Notes: generated by a model not told the origin, from the sequence alone. Numbered from the stretch's first letter, positions 18,446 to 31,155 are shown. The stretch is 64,000 nucleotides of DNA from Stappia sp. 28M-7 (GCF_014252955.1 NZ_JACMIA010000001.1:248001-312000); one strand, 5' to 3'. A program made the numbers and translations.

Positions 18446-20671
18446 GTGAGCGATCTGTTTGGCAATAGCGGCGAGGTGCGGCCGGCGACGGTCGCCAGGG
18501 TTCTGCTGCCGGTCGCCATCGGCATGGCCTACAGCTACCGCGTGCCGCCGGGGATGAGCGTGCGGCCCGGTTCCATCGTCCGTGTGCCGCTCGGCCCGCG
18601 CGAGGTGGTGGGGGCCGTGTGGTCGCTGGAACCGGAGGGCGGTTCTGCCGCAGGGTCCGTTTCGCCGTCCCGGCTGAAGAACATCCTGCATGTCTATGAC
18701 GATGCCCCGCCGCTCGACGAGGAACTGCGGACGCTGGTCGACTGGGTGGCCAACTGGACGCTCGCCGCGCCGGGTATGGTGTTGCGCATGGTCCTGCGCT
18801 CGGAAGAGGCCCTGGAGAGCGAGCCGCCGCTCGCCGGTGTGCGCCTGTCGTCCGCCGGCACGCGGCCCGAACGCATGACCCCGGCGCGCCAGCGGGTGCT
18901 GGAGGTCCTTCAGGACGGCACGGGCTTTACCCGCAGCGGTCTTGCCCACGCGGCCGGGGTGAGTTCGTCCGTGGTCGACGGGCTGCTGACCCATGGCGTT
19001 CTGGAAAGCATCGAGCTTCCGGCCGTCCCGCCTTTGCCCAGACCCGATCCGGACTGGTCGCCGCCCCGGCTCACGCCCGCGCAGGCACGTGCCTCGAAAG
19101 AACTGGTCGCGGCCGTGGGGCAGGGGTTCCGCACCTTCCTCATCGACGGCGTGACGGGATCGGGCAAGACGGAAGTCTATTTCGAGGCGGTGGCCGAGGC
19201 GCTGCGCCAGGGGCGCCAGGCGCTCGTCCTCATTCCCGAGATCGCGCTCACCAGCGCCTTTCTGCAGCGGTTCGAGCGCCGTTTCGCCGTTCTGCCGGCC
19301 GAGTGGCATTCGGAGATCGCCACCCGACAGCGCGCGCGGGTCTGGCGCGGGGTTGCCAGCGGCGATGTGCGCGTGGTGGTCGGCGCCCGTTCGGCGCTGT
19401 TCCTGCCATTCCGCGAACTCGGTCTCGTCGTCGTCGACGAGGAACATGACGGAGCCTACAAGCAGGACGACCGGGTGCCCTACAACGCCCGCGACATGGC
19501 GGTGGTGCGTGGGCATATTTCGCGCTTTCCCGTGGTTCTCGCCTCGGCGACTCCCTCGGTGGAAAGCCGGGTCAATGCCGACCAGGGCCGCTATGTCCGC
19601 CTGGAATTGCCCGAGCGCGCCACCGGTGCGCCCATGCCGGAAATCTCGATCATCGACATGCGCCAGGACGGCCCGGAACGCGGGCAGTGGCTGGCGCCCA
19701 CGTTGCGCCACGCGATCGGCGAGACGCTCTCCGGCGGCGGTCAGGCGCTGCTTTTCCTCAATCGCCGCGGCTATGCGCCGCTCACCCTGTGCCGCTCCTG
19801 CGGCCATCGCTTCCAGTGTCCCAACTGTTCGACATGGCTGGTCGAGCACCGTTTTCGTGGTCGCCTGTCCTGCCATCACTGCGGCCACGAGGAACCGAGC
19901 CCCGATCATTGCCCGGCCTGCGGCGACACCCAGTCGCTGGTCGCTTGCGGTCCCGGCGTCGAGCGGATCGCCGAAGAGGCGGCGGACCTGTTTCCCCAGT
20001 CCCGGGTGCTGGTCCTTTCGTCGGACCTGCAAGGCGGACCCGACCGCCTGCGCCGGGAAATGCGGATCATCGAGGAGGGCGGTGCCGACATCGTCGTCGG
20101 CACGCAGCTCGTCGCCAAGGGGCACAATTTTCCGCTGATGCGTCTGGTCGGGGTGGTGGATGCCGATCTCGGCCTTGCCAACGGCGATCCGCGGGCGGCC
20201 GAGCGGACCTTCCAGCTTCTGGCACAGGTAACGGGCCGTGCGGGGCGTATCGGCGGCGGCGGGCGCGGCCTGCTGCAGACCTATGCGCCGGAGCATCCGG
20301 TCATCCGGGCGCTGGCCTCGGGAGACAGCACGGCTTTCTACGAGGCCGAGATCGCCGCCCGCAAGGCCGCCGGCCTGCCGCCGTTCGGCCGGCTCGCGGC
20401 GCTCATCGTCTCCGCGCCCGACAGGGCGAGGGCACAGGACTACGCCCGGCAGGTGGCGCGGCTGTCGCCGGCGAGCCCCGGCCTCACGGTTCTCGGTCCG
20501 GCGGAGGCCGCGTTGGCGCTGGTGCGGGGGCGCTACCGATTCCGTCTGCTGGCGATGGCGCCGCGCAATATCGACCTGCAGGCCCTCATGCGGTCGTGGA
20601 TCGCCCACCTGCCCAAACCCTCCGGCGGGGTGCGCCTGCAGGTGGATATCGATCCCCAGAGCTTCTTCTGA
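18446..20671 (+). CDS. priA: Primosomal replication protein N' (PriA helicase)
   Basis: 741 residues from GTG 18446. The N-terminal 3' DNA-binding domain leads to the helicase core with Walker A 'TGSGKTEV' near residue 238 and a 'DEEHD' box. The zinc-binding insert has the expected eight Cys in CxxC pairs between about residues 448 and 492. It restarts stalled replication forks. The gene sits between transaldolase (divergent) and atpH, with 258 bases before the latter in which I found no convincing promoter. Confidence 0.95.
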   Translation: MSDLFGNSGEVRPATVARVLLPVAIGMAYSYRVPPGMSVRPGSIVRVPLGPREVVGAVWSLEPEGGSAAGSVSPSRLKNILHVYDDAPPLDEELRTLVDWVANWTLAAPGMVLRMVLRSEEALESEPPLAGVRLSSAGTRPERMTPARQRVLEVLQDGTGFTRSGLAHAAGVSSSVVDGLLTHGVLESIELPAVPPLPRPDPDWSPPRLTPAQARASKELVAAVGQGFRTFLIDGVTGSGKTEVYFEAVAEALRQGRQALVLIPEIALTSAFLQRFERRFAVLPAEWHSEIATRQRARVWRGVASGDVRVVVGARSALFLPFRELGLVVVDEEHDGAYKQDDRVPYNARDMAVVRGHISRFPVVLASATPSVESRVNADQGRYVRLELPERATGAPMPEISIIDMRQDGPERGQWLAPTLRHAIGETLSGGGQALLFLNRRGYAPLTLCRSCGHRFQCPNCSTWLVEHRFRGRLSCHHCGHEEPSPDHCPACGDTQSLVACGPGVERIAEEAADLFPQSRVLVLSSDLQGGPDRLRREMRIIEEGGADIVVGTQLVAKGHNFPLMRLVGVVDADLGLANGDPRAAERTFQLLAQVTGRAGRIGGGGRGLLQTYAPEHPVIRALASGDSTAFYEAEIAARKAAGLPPFGRLAALIVSAPDRARAQDYARQVARLSPASPGLTVLGPAEAALALVRGRYRFRLLAMAPRNIDLQALMRSWIAHLPKPSGGVRLQVDIDPQSFF

Positions 20672-20929
20672 GCAGGGTAAAGGCCCCGTCCGCGGGCATG
20701 TTTGCGGGCCGATGACACCTGCTTCGACCATTTTCGGGCCGAATTGCGGCATTTGGACCCCGTGGCGATGTTGCCCCGCATTGAAGCCTGTGCTAATCGA
20801 AGCGCGGCTTTCCGGGGGATATGCGACCAAGCGCACTCCGGTGCCAAAGAAAGTTCAGATTTTCCAAAGCCTTGCGATCAGCCCAGCTGGGCGCATCGGC
20901 TCAAACCTGCCTAAGAGAGCACGGACCCT

Positions 20930-21490
20930 GTGACCGACAACGTATCTCTCATTTCAGGTGTGGCGCACCGTTACGCGACGGCACTGCTCGACTTGTCAGA
21001 GGAGCAGGGCTCCGTGGCGGACGTCGAGAAGACGCTGGAGGCGTTCGACAAGCTCCTCCAGGACAGCGCAGATCTGCGCCGCCTCGTGGAAAGCCCGGTG
21101 TTTTCCGCCGATGAACAGCTCAAGGCCCTGACGGCAGTCCTGGATAAGGCCGGCGTTACGGGGCTGGCCGCCAACTTCCTGAAGCTCGCCGCGAAGAATC
21201 GGCGTCTCTTCGCCGTCCCGGGCATGATCGGCGCCTTCCGCGCGGATCTGGCTCGTCGCCGCGGCGAAGTGCCGGCGGATGTCGTGTCCGCGGCGCCGCT
21301 CTCGGATGCGCAGCTCTCCGCCCTCGCCGACGCGCTCAATGCGACGACCGGCAAGAAGGTGGTGATTTCTTCGAAGGTCGATCCTTCTCTGATCGGTGGC
21401 CTGGTGGTCAAGGTCGGCAGCCGGATGATCGACACTTCGCTCAAGACAAAACTCAACTCCCTCAAGTTCGCGATGAAAGAGGTCGGCTGA
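20930..21490 (+). CDS. atpH: ATP synthase F1 delta subunit
   Basis: 186 residues starting at GTG 20930 after AAGAGAG. The N-terminal helical domain begins '[15 protein letters not shown]' and the C-terminus contains '[18 protein letters not shown]', both typical of delta (OSCP). It links F1 to the peripheral stalk. Its stop overlaps the atpA start by one base. The F0 genes are not here, which is the normal alphaproteobacterial arrangement. Confidence 0.95.
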   Translation: MTDNVSLISGVAHRYATALLDLSEEQGSVADVEKTLEAFDKLLQDSADLRRLVESPVFSADEQLKALTAVLDKAGVTGLAANFLKLAAKNRRLFAVPGMIGAFRADLARRRGEVPADVVSAAPLSDAQLSALADALNATTGKKVVISSKVDPSLIGGLVVKVGSRMIDTSLKTKLNSLKFAMKEVG

Positions 21491-23019
21491 TGGATATTCG
21501 GGCAGCGGAAATCTCCGCCATCCTCAAGGACCAGATCAAGAATTTCGGCCAGGACGCCGAAGTTACCGAAGTCGGTCAGGTTCTTTCGGTAGGTGACGGT
21601 ATCGCGCGCGTCTATGGCCTCGACAAGGTCCAGGCGGGCGAGATGGTCGAGTTCCCCGGCGGTATCCGGGGTATGGCGCTGAACCTCGAAACCGACAATG
21701 TCGGCGTCGTGCTCTTCGGCTCGGACCGTGACATCAAGGAAGGCGACACGGTCAAGCGGACCGGCGCCATCGTCGAGATTCCGGTCGGCAAGGGCCTGCT
21801 CGGCCGCGTTGTCGACCCGCTCGGCAACCCGCTCGACGGCAAGGGGCCGATCGAGGGTTCCGAGATGCGCCGCGTCGACGTCAAGGCGCCGGGCATCCTG
21901 CCGCGCAAGGGCGTTCACGAGCCGATGTCGACGGGCCTCAAGGCCATCGACGCCCTGATCCCGGTCGGTCGCGGCCAGCGCGAGCTGGTCATCGGCGACC
22001 GTCAGACCGGCAAGACGGCGATCATTCTGGACACGTTCCTGAACCAGAAGCCGATGCATGCGACGGACAATGAGGGCGAGAAGCTCTATTGCATCTATGT
22101 CGCCGTCGGCCAGAAGCGTTCGACCGTTGCCCAGTTCGTCAAGCAGCTCGAGGAATCGGGCGCTCTCGAGTATTCGGTGATCGTCGCCGCGACGGCGTCC
22201 GATCCGGCGCCGCTGCAGTTCCTGGCGCCGTTCTCCGGCACCGCCATCGGCGAGTTCTTCCGCGACAACGGCATGCACGCCGTGATCGGTTATGACGATC
22301 TGACCAAGCAGGCCGTGGCCTATCGCCAGATGTCCCTGCTGCTCCGTCGTCCGCCGGGACGTGAAGCCTTCCCGGGCGACGTGTTCTATCTCCACTCTCG
22401 CCTGCTCGAGCGTTCGGCCAAGCTCAACGAGGCCAACGGCTCCGGTTCGCTGACCGCCCTTCCGGTCATCGAGACCCAGGGCAACGACGTGTCGGCCTTC
22501 ATTCCGACCAACGTGATCTCGATCACCGACGGCCAGATCTTCCTCGAGACGGATCTGTTCTTCCAGGGCATCCGCCCGGCGGTGAACGTCGGTCTGTCGG
22601 TGTCGCGCGTGGGCTCCTCGGCCCAGATCAAGGCGATGAAGCAGGTTGCCGGCAAGATCAAGGGCGAGCTCGCCCAGTATCGCGAGATGGCGGCTTTCGC
22701 CCAGTTCGGTTCGGATCTCGACGCCACGACCCAGCGCCTGCTGAATCGTGGTGCGCGCCTGACCGAGCTTCTGAAGCAGGGCCAGTTCCAGCCGCTGAAG
22801 ACCCAGGAGCAGGTCGCCGTCATCTATGCCGGCGTCAATGGCTACCTGGACAAGCTGCCGGTCAACAAGGTCCGGGACTTTGAAGAGGGCCTGCTTCTGA
22901 ACCTGCGCGGCGAACATGCGGATCTCCTGGACGGTATCTGGGAGAAGAAGGCGCTTGACGCTGACCTTGAGGCCCGTCTCAAGGCGGCCATCGAGGCCTT
23001 CGCCAAGAACTTCGCCTGA
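21490..23019 (+). CDS. atpA: ATP synthase F1 alpha subunit
   Basis: 509 residues. Walker A 'GDRQTGKTA' lies near 169-177, and the arginine finger lies in the '[13 protein letters not shown]' region near 375. The non-catalytic alpha subunit alternates with beta in the F1 hexamer. It overlaps atpH by one base (TGATG), indicating coupled translation. Confidence 0.98.
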   Translation: MDIRAAEISAILKDQIKNFGQDAEVTEVGQVLSVGDGIARVYGLDKVQAGEMVEFPGGIRGMALNLETDNVGVVLFGSDRDIKEGDTVKRTGAIVEIPVGKGLLGRVVDPLGNPLDGKGPIEGSEMRRVDVKAPGILPRKGVHEPMSTGLKAIDALIPVGRGQRELVIGDRQTGKTAIILDTFLNQKPMHATDNEGEKLYCIYVAVGQKRSTVAQFVKQLEESGALEYSVIVAATASDPAPLQFLAPFSGTAIGEFFRDNGMHAVIGYDDLTKQAVAYRQMSLLLRRPPGREAFPGDVFYLHSRLLERSAKLNEANGSGSLTALPVIETQGNDVSAFIPTNVISITDGQIFLETDLFFQGIRPAVNVGLSVSRVGSSAQIKAMKQVAGKIKGELAQYREMAAFAQFGSDLDATTQRLLNRGARLTELLKQGQFQPLKTQEQVAVIYAGVNGYLDKLPVNKVRDFEEGLLLNLRGEHADLLDGIWEKKALDADLEARLKAAIEAFAKNFA

Positions 23020-23052
23020 CGCGACTGACGGCATCCAGGACAAGGGGCGGCC

Positions 23053-23931
23053 ATGCCGAGCCTGAAGGACTTACGAAACCGGATCGCCTCCGTTAAGGCG
23101 ACGCAGAAGATCACCAAGGCCATGCAGATGGTGGCCGCGGCGAAGCTGCGTCGTGCCCAGGAGGCGGCCGAGGCCGCGCGGCCCTATGCGGAACGCATGG
23201 AGGCCGTCCTCGCCAACCTCGCCAGCGCCTTCGAGGGCCGGGACGATGCTCCGCGCCTCCTCGCCGGCACCGGCAAGGATGACGTGCATCTCCTGCTGGT
23301 CGCGACCGCGGAGCGCGGCCTGTGCGGCGGCTTCAACTCGTCGATCGCCAAGCTGGCGCGCGAGCGGGCGAAGTCGCTGATCGCGCAGGGCAAGACGGTG
23401 AAGATCGTCTGCGTCGGCAAGAAGGGCTTCGACGCCCTGAAGCGCGATCTCGGCTCGCACATCGTCAAGACGATCGAGCTGCGGCACGTCAAGCGCGTCG
23501 CGTTCGAGAATGCCGAGGAGATCGGCACTCTGATCCGCGAGATGTTCGACGCGGGCGAGTTCGACGTCTGCACCCTGTTCTATGCGCGGTTCCAGTCGGT
23601 GATCAGCCAGGTCCCGACCGCCCAGCAGCTCATCCCGGCGACCTTCGGCGAGGCGGCGAAGTCCGCCCAGACCGACGCGGTCTACGAGTACGAGCCGGAC
23701 GAGGGCGAGATCCTGGCGGATCTGCTGCCGCGCAACATTTCGGTGCAGATCTTCCGCGGGCTTCTGGAAAATGCAGCGTCCGAGCAGGGTGCGCGCATGT
23801 CCGCGATGGACAACGCCACGCGCAACGCCGGTGACATGATCAACAAGCTGACGCTCAACTACAACCGTCAGCGGCAGGCTCAGATCACCAAGGAGCTGAT
23901 CGAAATCATTTCGGGCGCCGAGGCGCTCTGA
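23053..23931 (+). CDS. atpG: ATP synthase F1 gamma subunit
   Basis: 292 residues. The N-terminal helix of the rotor begins '[18 protein letters not shown]' and the C-terminal helix includes '[19 protein letters not shown]', the two parts of the coiled central shaft. It lies 33 bases after atpA, and the order alpha-gamma-beta-epsilon is standard. Confidence 0.97.
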   Translation: MPSLKDLRNRIASVKATQKITKAMQMVAAAKLRRAQEAAEAARPYAERMEAVLANLASAFEGRDDAPRLLAGTGKDDVHLLLVATAERGLCGGFNSSIAKLARERAKSLIAQGKTVKIVCVGKKGFDALKRDLGSHIVKTIELRHVKRVAFENAEEIGTLIREMFDAGEFDVCTLFYARFQSVISQVPTAQQLIPATFGEAAKSAQTDAVYEYEPDEGEILADLLPRNISVQIFRGLLENAASEQGARMSAMDNATRNAGDMINKLTLNYNRQRQAQITKELIEIISGAEAL

Positions 23932-25395
<1,464 letters not shown>

Positions 25396-25419
25396 GCACG
25401 GGAAGGATCGAGGAACGAC

Positions 25420-25827
25420 ATGGCGGGAGCATTCCAGTTCGAGCTCGTTTCCCCGGAGCGGCTTCTTCTCTCGGAAGAAGTCACGATGGTGGTGGTGCCG
25501 GGCTCCGAGGGCGAGTTCGGCGTGATGGCCGGACATGCCCCGATGATGTCGACCCTGCGTCCGGGCCTTCTGCGCGTGTCGCGTGAGGCCGGTGCGGATC
25601 AGGTCTACTTCGTCCGCGGCGGCTTTGCCGAGGCGGGGCCGAAGGGCCTGACGGTGCTGGCCGAGCATGCGACGTCGCTGAACGATCTCAAGGCGGAAGA
25701 CATCGCCCGCCAGATCAAGGATGCGGAAGAAGACCTTTCGGACGCCTCCGACGACGAGACGCGCGCACGGGCGACGGCAACGCTCGCTCACCTGCGCGAG
25801 GTTCAGGCCGCTCTCAAGGCGGCTTGA
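25420..25827 (+). CDS. atpC: ATP synthase F1 epsilon subunit
   Basis: 135 residues. An N-terminal beta-sandwich ('[10 protein letters not shown]', '[16 protein letters not shown]') is followed by a C-terminal helical hairpin, complete in length for this group. It couples rotation and can inhibit ATP hydrolysis. It is the last gene of the operon, ending 46 bases before an intrinsic terminator. Confidence 0.96.
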   Translation: MAGAFQFELVSPERLLLSEEVTMVVVPGSEGEFGVMAGHAPMMSTLRPGLLRVSREAGADQVYFVRGGFAEAGPKGLTVLAEHATSLNDLKAEDIARQIKDAEEDLSDASDDETRARATATLAHLREVQAALKAA

Positions 25828-25873
25828 AGCCTGCGTCTGGACCCGGCTCCGGCCGGCATCATCGCGAAGATTG

Positions 25874-25901
25874 AAAAAGGGCGCCTCCGGGCGCCCTTTT
25901 T
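25874..25901 (+). terminator. Intrinsic terminator of the atp operon
   Basis: A5-GGGCGCC, a short TCC-containing loop, then GGCGCCC-T5: a strong, nearly symmetrical hairpin with A and T flanks. Confidence 0.93.
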
Positions 25902-25984
25902 GCGTTTGCCGTTCGGGCGCGGTGAGAGGTAGGACGTCCGCTTCCGGGTGGACAGGACGAGCCAATAGCGGCGAGACTTCCCGC

Positions 25985-26632
25985 ATGCAGGACAGACAGT
26001 CACAGGAAACCGAGAGCAGGCCGGCGGCGGCACCGGCGGGGTTCCGCTTGCTGCCGGGGCGGCTCGACCGCGAGGCCCAGCAGGCGCTGCTAGGCGAGAT
26101 CCGCGCAGTCGTCGCGGCCGCGCCCCTCTTCACGCCGGTCATGCCGCGCACCGGTACGCCGTTCTCGGTGCGCATGACCAATTGCGGCCCGCTCGGTTGG
26201 GTGTCGGACAGGGCCGGCTATCGCTATCAGCCGCTGCACCCGGTGACGGGGCAGCCCTGGCCGGCAATGCCGCAGCCGCTGCTGGATCTCTGGCAAGAGT
26301 TGGTGCCGGATGCGCCGCCGCCGGAAGCGTGTCTCGTGAACTTCTATGGACCGAAGGCGCGCATGGGGCTGCATCAGGACAAGGACGAGGCGACATTCGA
26401 GGCGCCGGTGGTGTCCGTCTCGCTGGGGGCGACGGCGCTGTTTCGCCTCGGCGGCCGGAGCCGCAAGGATCCGACCCGCTCGTTCCGACTGGCCTCGGGC
26501 GATGTGCTGGTTCTGGGCGGCGAGGCGCGCCTTGCCCATCACGGGATCGACCGGCTGTTGCCCGGCACCTCGACGCTCGTGCGCGACGACGGGCGCATCA
26601 ACCTGACCCTGAGGCGGGTGACGCCAGGCTGA
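25985..26632 (+). CDS. alkB: AlkB-family alpha-ketoglutarate-dependent dioxygenase
   Basis: 215 residues, the AlkB size. The iron ligands are visible as H-Q-D (in 'GLHQDKDE') and a distal His ('HHGIDRLLPG'), and the 2-oxoglutarate-binding Arg pair lies in 'RINLTLRR'. The 'NFYGPKARMG' segment precedes the first ligand as in DNA-repair AlkB. It should reverse alkyl damage on bases by oxidative demethylation. It is a single gene between the atp terminator and the convergent ubiB. Confidence 0.87.
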   Translation: MQDRQSQETESRPAAAPAGFRLLPGRLDREAQQALLGEIRAVVAAAPLFTPVMPRTGTPFSVRMTNCGPLGWVSDRAGYRYQPLHPVTGQPWPAMPQPLLDLWQELVPDAPPPEACLVNFYGPKARMGLHQDKDEATFEAPVVSVSLGATALFRLGGRSRKDPTRSFRLASGDVLVLGGEARLAHHGIDRLLPGTSTLVRDDGRINLTLRRVTPG

Positions 26633-26658
26633 GAGTGCGCCGGGCTGCCCCGGCGCGG

Positions 26659-28227
26659 TCAGGTAAAGACGGCGACGGCGATCAGCGCGGCAATGACCCA
26701 CAGCGCGATACGGCCCGAGCGGCTGTGCCGGGCCTCCGCGCGGCCGATAGCCTCGGCGGTCGCCGCGTCGAATCGCAGGCCCTTCTCCGCCATGGTTTCG
26801 ATCTCGCCGGACAGGCGGCCCGCCCGCTCGGCGAGAATCGGCAGATCTGCGGCGAGCCGGCCGAGGGCGGCAAGCCCGCCGGCGGCATCCTGCAGGCGCC
26901 CCGCGGGGCCGAGATTGCGCTCGATCCAGCCGCGCACCACCGGCTCGGCCGTCCGCCACATGTCGAGATGCGGGTCGAGCGTCCGGGCGACGCCCTCGAC
27001 CACGACCATCGTCTTCTGCAGCATGATCAGCTGGGTCTGGGTTCGCATGTTGAACAGCTCGGTCACCTCCAGCAGCTGCGTCAGCAGCCGCGCCATGGAG
27101 ATCTCCGAGGCATCGTGTCCGTGGATCGGCTCGCCGATGGCGCGGATCGCCTGGGCGAACACGTCGACATCCTGGTCCGATGGAACGTAACCGGCCTCGA
27201 AATGCACCTCCGCCACCCGCCGATAGTCGCGGGTGATGAAGCCGAACAGGATCTCGGCCAGAAAACGCCGCTCCGCCTTGCCGAGGCGGCCGGTGATGCC
27301 GAAATCGACCGCGACCAGGTTGCCGTCCTCGTCGAGGAAGAGGTTGCCCTGGTGCATGTCGGCATGGAAGAAGCCGTCGCGCACCGCGTGGCGCAGGAAC
27401 GACTGGATCACCAGCGCGCCGATGGCCGGCAGGTCGTGGCCGTCGGCCTCGATCCCGGCGACGTCGGACAGCTTGCGCCCGGAGATCCACTCCATGGTCA
27501 GCACCGCCTTGGCCGTGCGTGTCCAGTTGACCTCCGGCACCCGGAAGCCGGGATCGTCGCGGGTGTTTTCCGCCATCTCGGACAGGGCGGCCGCTTCCAG
27601 GCGGAAATCCATCTCCAGCTCGACCGAGCGGGCCAGCGTGTCGACCACTGCGACGGGGCGCAGTCGGCGCGAGGGCGGATGGAACCGCTCCATCAACCGC
27701 GCCATCAGATAGTAGCTCTTCAGGTCGCGGCGGAACCGCTCGGCAACGCCGGGACGCAGCACCTTCACCGCCACCTTGCGGCGGGTGCCGTCGGCATCCT
27801 CGATCTCTGCCGGGTGCACCTGCGCGATCGAGGCAGCCGCGACCGGCTCCTCGAAACTGGCGAACAGCTGCTCGACCGGGCGGCCGAAATGGCTCTCGAT
27901 CACCCGCTTGGCCTCTTCCATGCCGAAGGAGGGGATCTGATCCTGCAGCGCGGTCAGGTCGGTGGCGATCTCGCGGCCGACGACATCGGGCCGGGTCGCC
28001 AGGAACTGGCCGAGCTTGACGTAGGACGGGCCGAGCCGGGTGAGGGCGTCGGACAGGCGCTTGTCGGCCGCCTTGTCGCGCACCGCGCGCCGCTCCAGCA
28101 GACGGATCGTGCGCAGGGCCAGCCGCTGTGCCGGCGGCAGGTCGGGCAGATCGACGACGCCGAAGACGCCTTCGCGCGCCATGACGAAGCCGGCGCGGGC
28201 CAGCCGGAAGAGGGATGCTATCGGCAT
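26659..28227 (-). CDS. ubiB: Ubiquinone biosynthesis regulatory kinase-like protein UbiB
   Basis: 522 residues. An ABC1/ADCK-type atypical kinase: the family motif 'KLGQFLATRPD' lies near residue 70, an Ala-rich nucleotide loop follows ('AAASIAQVH'), the catalytic region 'HADMHQGNLF' near 290, and the metal Asp in 'VAVDFGITGRL'. A C-terminal hydrophobic segment anchors it in the inner membrane. It promotes ubiquinone synthesis. The start at 28227 is supported by GAGGAA, only seven bases after the ubiE stop, so the two are one transcription unit. Confidence 0.93.
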   Translation of the reverse strand: MPIASLFRLARAGFVMAREGVFGVVDLPDLPPAQRLALRTIRLLERRAVRDKAADKRLSDALTRLGPSYVKLGQFLATRPDVVGREIATDLTALQDQIPSFGMEEAKRVIESHFGRPVEQLFASFEEPVAAASIAQVHPAEIEDADGTRRKVAVKVLRPGVAERFRRDLKSYYLMARLMERFHPPSRRLRPVAVVDTLARSVELEMDFRLEAAALSEMAENTRDDPGFRVPEVNWTRTAKAVLTMEWISGRKLSDVAGIEADGHDLPAIGALVIQSFLRHAVRDGFFHADMHQGNLFLDEDGNLVAVDFGITGRLGKAERRFLAEILFGFITRDYRRVAEVHFEAGYVPSDQDVDVFAQAIRAIGEPIHGHDASEISMARLLTQLLEVTELFNMRTQTQLIMLQKTMVVVEGVARTLDPHLDMWRTAEPVVRGWIERNLGPAGRLQDAAGGLAALGRLAADLPILAERAGRLSGEIETMAEKGLRFDAATAEAIGRAEARHSRSGRIALWVIAALIAVAVFT

Positions 28228-28234
28228 GGGTTCC

Positions 28235-29032
28235 TCAGATCGCCCAGCCGGAATGCAGGCAGGCAATACCGCCCGAATAGTTCCGATAGCTGACGCGGGA
28301 GAACCCGGCCTCGCGGATCATGTCGGCGAAGCGCTCCTGATTGGGAAACTTGCGGATCGATTCCACCAGATAGCGGTAGGGCTCGCCGTCACCGGTGACC
28401 ATCCGCCCCATGACCGGGATCGCGTTGAAGGAGAAGAAATCATAGACCCTGTCGAGCCCGGCGACGTCCACCTGGCTGAACTCCAGGCACAGGAAGCGCC
28501 CGCCACGCTTGAGCACGCGGCGCGCCTCGCTCAAGGCCCTGTCGATGCGCGGCACGTTGCGGATGCCGAAGGCGATCGTGTAGGCGTCGAACGAACGGTC
28601 GGGGAAGGGCAGGTCCTCGGCATTGCCTTCGACGAAGCTCAGGCGATCGCCAAGCCCGGCCTTGGCGGCGCGCGCCTTGCCCACTCCCAGCATGGAGCCG
28701 TTGATGTCGCAGACCACGGCGCTGGTCGTCTTGCCGCCGCGCTCGACAATGCGCGTGGCGATGTCGCCGGTGCCGCCGGCAACGTCGAGCACCCGGAACG
28801 CACGCCGGTCGGCGCGCGGCGGGGCCAGCGACGACACCATCGCGTCCTTCCACAGCCGGTGCAGGCCGCCGGACATCAGGTCGTTCATCAGGTCGTAGCG
28901 GTCCGCGACCTGATGGAACACCTCGTTGACGAGGGGCTGCTTTTCGCCGCTGGCGACCTTGCGAAAGCCGAAGCTCGTCGCCATTTCCGGGCCGCTCGTC
29001 CGTCCCCGGTCGCTGTCCATGCTGGCCGCCAT
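28235..29032 (-). CDS. ubiE: Ubiquinone/menaquinone C-methyltransferase UbiE
   Basis: 265 residues from ATG 29032, which has GGAG six bases upstream; an ATG four codons earlier is possible. SAM-binding motif I is '[12 protein letters not shown]', and the UbiE signatures '[18 protein letters not shown]' and '[12 protein letters not shown]' are both present. It methylates the benzoquinol ring in ubiquinone synthesis. It forms an operon with ubiB and is divergent from mutM, a layout conserved around dnaA in rhizobia. Confidence 0.95.
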   Translation of the reverse strand: MAASMDSDRGRTSGPEMATSFGFRKVASGEKQPLVNEVFHQVADRYDLMNDLMSGGLHRLWKDAMVSSLAPPRADRRAFRVLDVAGGTGDIATRIVERGGKTTSAVVCDINGSMLGVGKARAAKAGLGDRLSFVEGNAEDLPFPDRSFDAYTIAFGIRNVPRIDRALSEARRVLKRGGRFLCLEFSQVDVAGLDRVYDFFSFNAIPVMGRMVTGDGEPYRYLVESIRKFPNQERFADMIREAGFSRVSYRNYSGGIACLHSGWAI

Positions 29033-29254
29033 GAGGCTCTCCATGCGCCTGTGTTTCCGCTGATCGAGGCTTGGCTTACAGCATTTTCGTCAAGAGGTCA
29101 CGGCTGCTCGCTGCCGCCATCCGCCGCATGTGAAGAGCGCCCGTGCAGGGTCGCTGAACGGCCCCCACTGGAGGATTGACGGGAGCACCGTCTACTTTAT
29201 GCAGAGGGAGCGCGCGGCCCTGTCCTTCGCGCGCCCTGTCTTGCGGAGATGTCC

Positions 29255-30160
29255 ATGCCCGAATTGCCCGAAGTCGAGACGGTCCGCCGCGGCCTTTCCC
29301 CGGTCTTCGACGGGGCGATGATCCTCAAGGTGACGCTCAACCGGGGCGACCTGCGGTTTCCCCTGCCGGCGGACTTTCGCGACCGGCTCGGCGGGCAGCG
29401 GATGGTCGCGCTCGGCCGGCGGGCCAAGTATCTGCTGGGCGATCTGGAGGACGGCACCGTTCTGGTGATGCATCTGGGCATGTCCGGGTCCTTCCGCATC
29501 GAGGAAGTGGGCGAGGACCGGCCGCAGCCGGTCGCGGCCGATGCGTTCCACTACCCGCGTTCGGTCGACCGGGCGCATGATCACGTCATCTTCCATCTTG
29601 AGCATGGCGGCGCGGAGCGGCTGCGCATCGTCTACAACGATCCGCGCAGGTTCGGCTTCATGAGCCTCGTTGCCCGTGCCGAGATCGAGCACCATCCCTG
29701 GTTCGCCGCGCTCGGCCCCGAGCCGACCGGCAATGCGCTGGATGCCGGGCATCTGGCGCGGGTTGCGGCAGGTCGGGCAACCCCGCTCAAGGCGCTGCTG
29801 CTCGACCAGCGCGCCATTGCCGGGCTCGGCAACATCTATGTCTGCGAGGCGCTGCACCGGGCAAAGCTCAGCCCGCTGCGCAGCGCCGGCACGCTGGCCA
29901 CCGCGACCGGAGCGCCGACGGCCGGGGCAAAGCGCCTGGTCGACGCCATTCGCGAGGTCATCGCCGAGGCCATCGTCGCCGGCGGCTCGACCTTGCGCGA
30001 CCATCGCCAGGCCGACGGCGAGCTCGGCTATTTCCAGCATTCCTTCGCCGTTTACGGGCGGGAGGGGGAGCCGTGCCCGCGCCCTGCATGCGGCGGCACG
30101 GTCGAGCGTATCGTGCAGTCGGGTCGTTCGACTTTCCATTGCCCCCGCTGTCAGCGGTAG
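29255..30160 (+). CDS. mutM: Formamidopyrimidine-DNA glycosylase (Fpg/MutM)
   Basis: 301 residues. The start at 29255 gives MPELPEVE, in which Pro2 (the catalytic N-terminus after Met removal) and Glu3 are essential; an ATG two codons upstream would bury this proline, so it is rejected. It has the central '[16 protein letters not shown]' helix-two-turn-helix and the C-terminal four-Cys zinc finger (CPRPAC...CPRC). It removes 8-oxoguanine. It is divergent from ubiE and upstream of an enoyl-CoA hydratase. Confidence 0.96.
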   Translation: MPELPEVETVRRGLSPVFDGAMILKVTLNRGDLRFPLPADFRDRLGGQRMVALGRRAKYLLGDLEDGTVLVMHLGMSGSFRIEEVGEDRPQPVAADAFHYPRSVDRAHDHVIFHLEHGGAERLRIVYNDPRRFGFMSLVARAEIEHHPWFAALGPEPTGNALDAGHLARVAAGRATPLKALLLDQRAIAGLGNIYVCEALHRAKLSPLRSAGTLATATGAPTAGAKRLVDAIREVIAEAIVAGGSTLRDHRQADGELGYFQHSFAVYGREGEPCPRPACGGTVERIVQSGRSTFHCPRCQR

Positions 30161-30296
30161 AAGTGGCGCCGGCAGGCCTCGTTCGGGGCCCGCTCGCGAG
30201 AAACTGCAAGGTTGCGGCGGCGGGGGCCTTCGGATACCCCTTGAGCCGCGAAGGCGGCGCTGGCTGACGACGCGCCGTCCCATTCCGGGAGGTCCC

Positions 30297-31070
30297 ATGG
30301 GATACGAGAATATTCGGGTCGAGAAGCGCGGGCGGGTCGCCCTCGTCACCTTGAACCGTCCGAAGGCGCTGAACGCCCTCAACTCCGAGCTGATCGCCGA
30401 GCTCAACGCCGCGCTTGCGCTGTTCGAGAGCGACGACAAGATCGGCTGCGTCGTGCTTACCGGCTCGGAAAAGGCCTTCGCGGCCGGCGCCGACATCAAG
30501 GAGATGTCTTCACTCTCCTTCGTCGAGGCCTACAAGACCGACTTCATCACCTCCTGGGATCAGGTGTCGCGGTTCCGCAAGCCGATCGTCGCGGCGGTCG
30601 CGGGCTACGCGCTCGGCGGCGGCTGCGAGCTGGCGATGATGTGCGACTTCATCCTGGCGGCCGACAATGCCAAGTTCGGTCAGCCCGAGATCACGCTCGG
30701 CGTCATGCCCGGTGCCGGCGGTACCCAGCGCCTGACCCGCTTCGTCGGCAAGTCCAAGGCCATGGAAATGTGCCTGACCGGCCGGATGATGGACGCTGCC
30801 GAAGCCGAGCGCTCCGGCCTTGTCAGCCGGGTGGTGCCGCTCGACGAGCTGCTTGAGGAAGCGATGCGGGTCGCCGAGAAGATCGCCGACTTCTCGCTGC
30901 CCATCGCCATGATGACCAAGGAAAGCGTCAACCGTGCCTACGAGACGACCTTGGCCGAGGGCGTGCGGTTCGAGCGCCGGGTCTTCCACTCGATGTTCGC
31001 CACCGACGACCAGACGGAAGGCATGAATGCCTTCGTCGAAAAGCGCGCACCGCAGTTCAAGAACACGTAA
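30297..31070 (+). CDS. Enoyl-CoA hydratase
   Basis: 257 residues, crotonase fold. It has the oxyanion-hole segments 'AAGADIKEM' and '[14 protein letters not shown]', and the two catalytic Glu positions in 'GGCELA' and '[10 protein letters not shown]' expected for a true hydratase. It hydrates 2-enoyl-CoA in fatty acid beta-oxidation. In rhizobia a gene of this type commonly lies between mutM and rpsT, as here. GGGAGG precedes the ATG. Confidence 0.93.
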   Translation: MGYENIRVEKRGRVALVTLNRPKALNALNSELIAELNAALALFESDDKIGCVVLTGSEKAFAAGADIKEMSSLSFVEAYKTDFITSWDQVSRFRKPIVAAVAGYALGGGCELAMMCDFILAADNAKFGQPEITLGVMPGAGGTQRLTRFVGKSKAMEMCLTGRMMDAAEAERSGLVSRVVPLDELLEEAMRVAEKIADFSLPIAMMTKESVNRAYETTLAEGVRFERRVFHSMFATDDQTEGMNAFVEKRAPQFKNT

Positions 31071-31126
31071 AGAGCCCCCTGCCGGTCGCCAGCGCGGGAG
31101 TTTTGCGAGTTTTCGTGACTTTCGCG

Positions 31127-31155
31127 TTGACGACGGGCAGGTGGCCGCCTATAAC
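31127..31155 (+). promoter_or_regulatory. Promoter of rpsT
   Basis: TTGACG (31127-31132) and TATAAC (31150-31155) with a 17-base spacer, 110 bases upstream of rpsT. A good vegetative sigma-factor promoter by consensus. Confidence 0.75.

Noticed and set aside
17525-20836. 1103-codon minus-strand frame covering tal and the antisense of priA
   Set aside because: It reads tal in the wrong frame and priA in reverse; no domain is seen.
29249-29254. ATG two codons before the chosen mutM start
   Set aside because: MutM needs Pro as its N-terminal residue after Met removal; the upstream start would give Met-Ser-Met-Pro.
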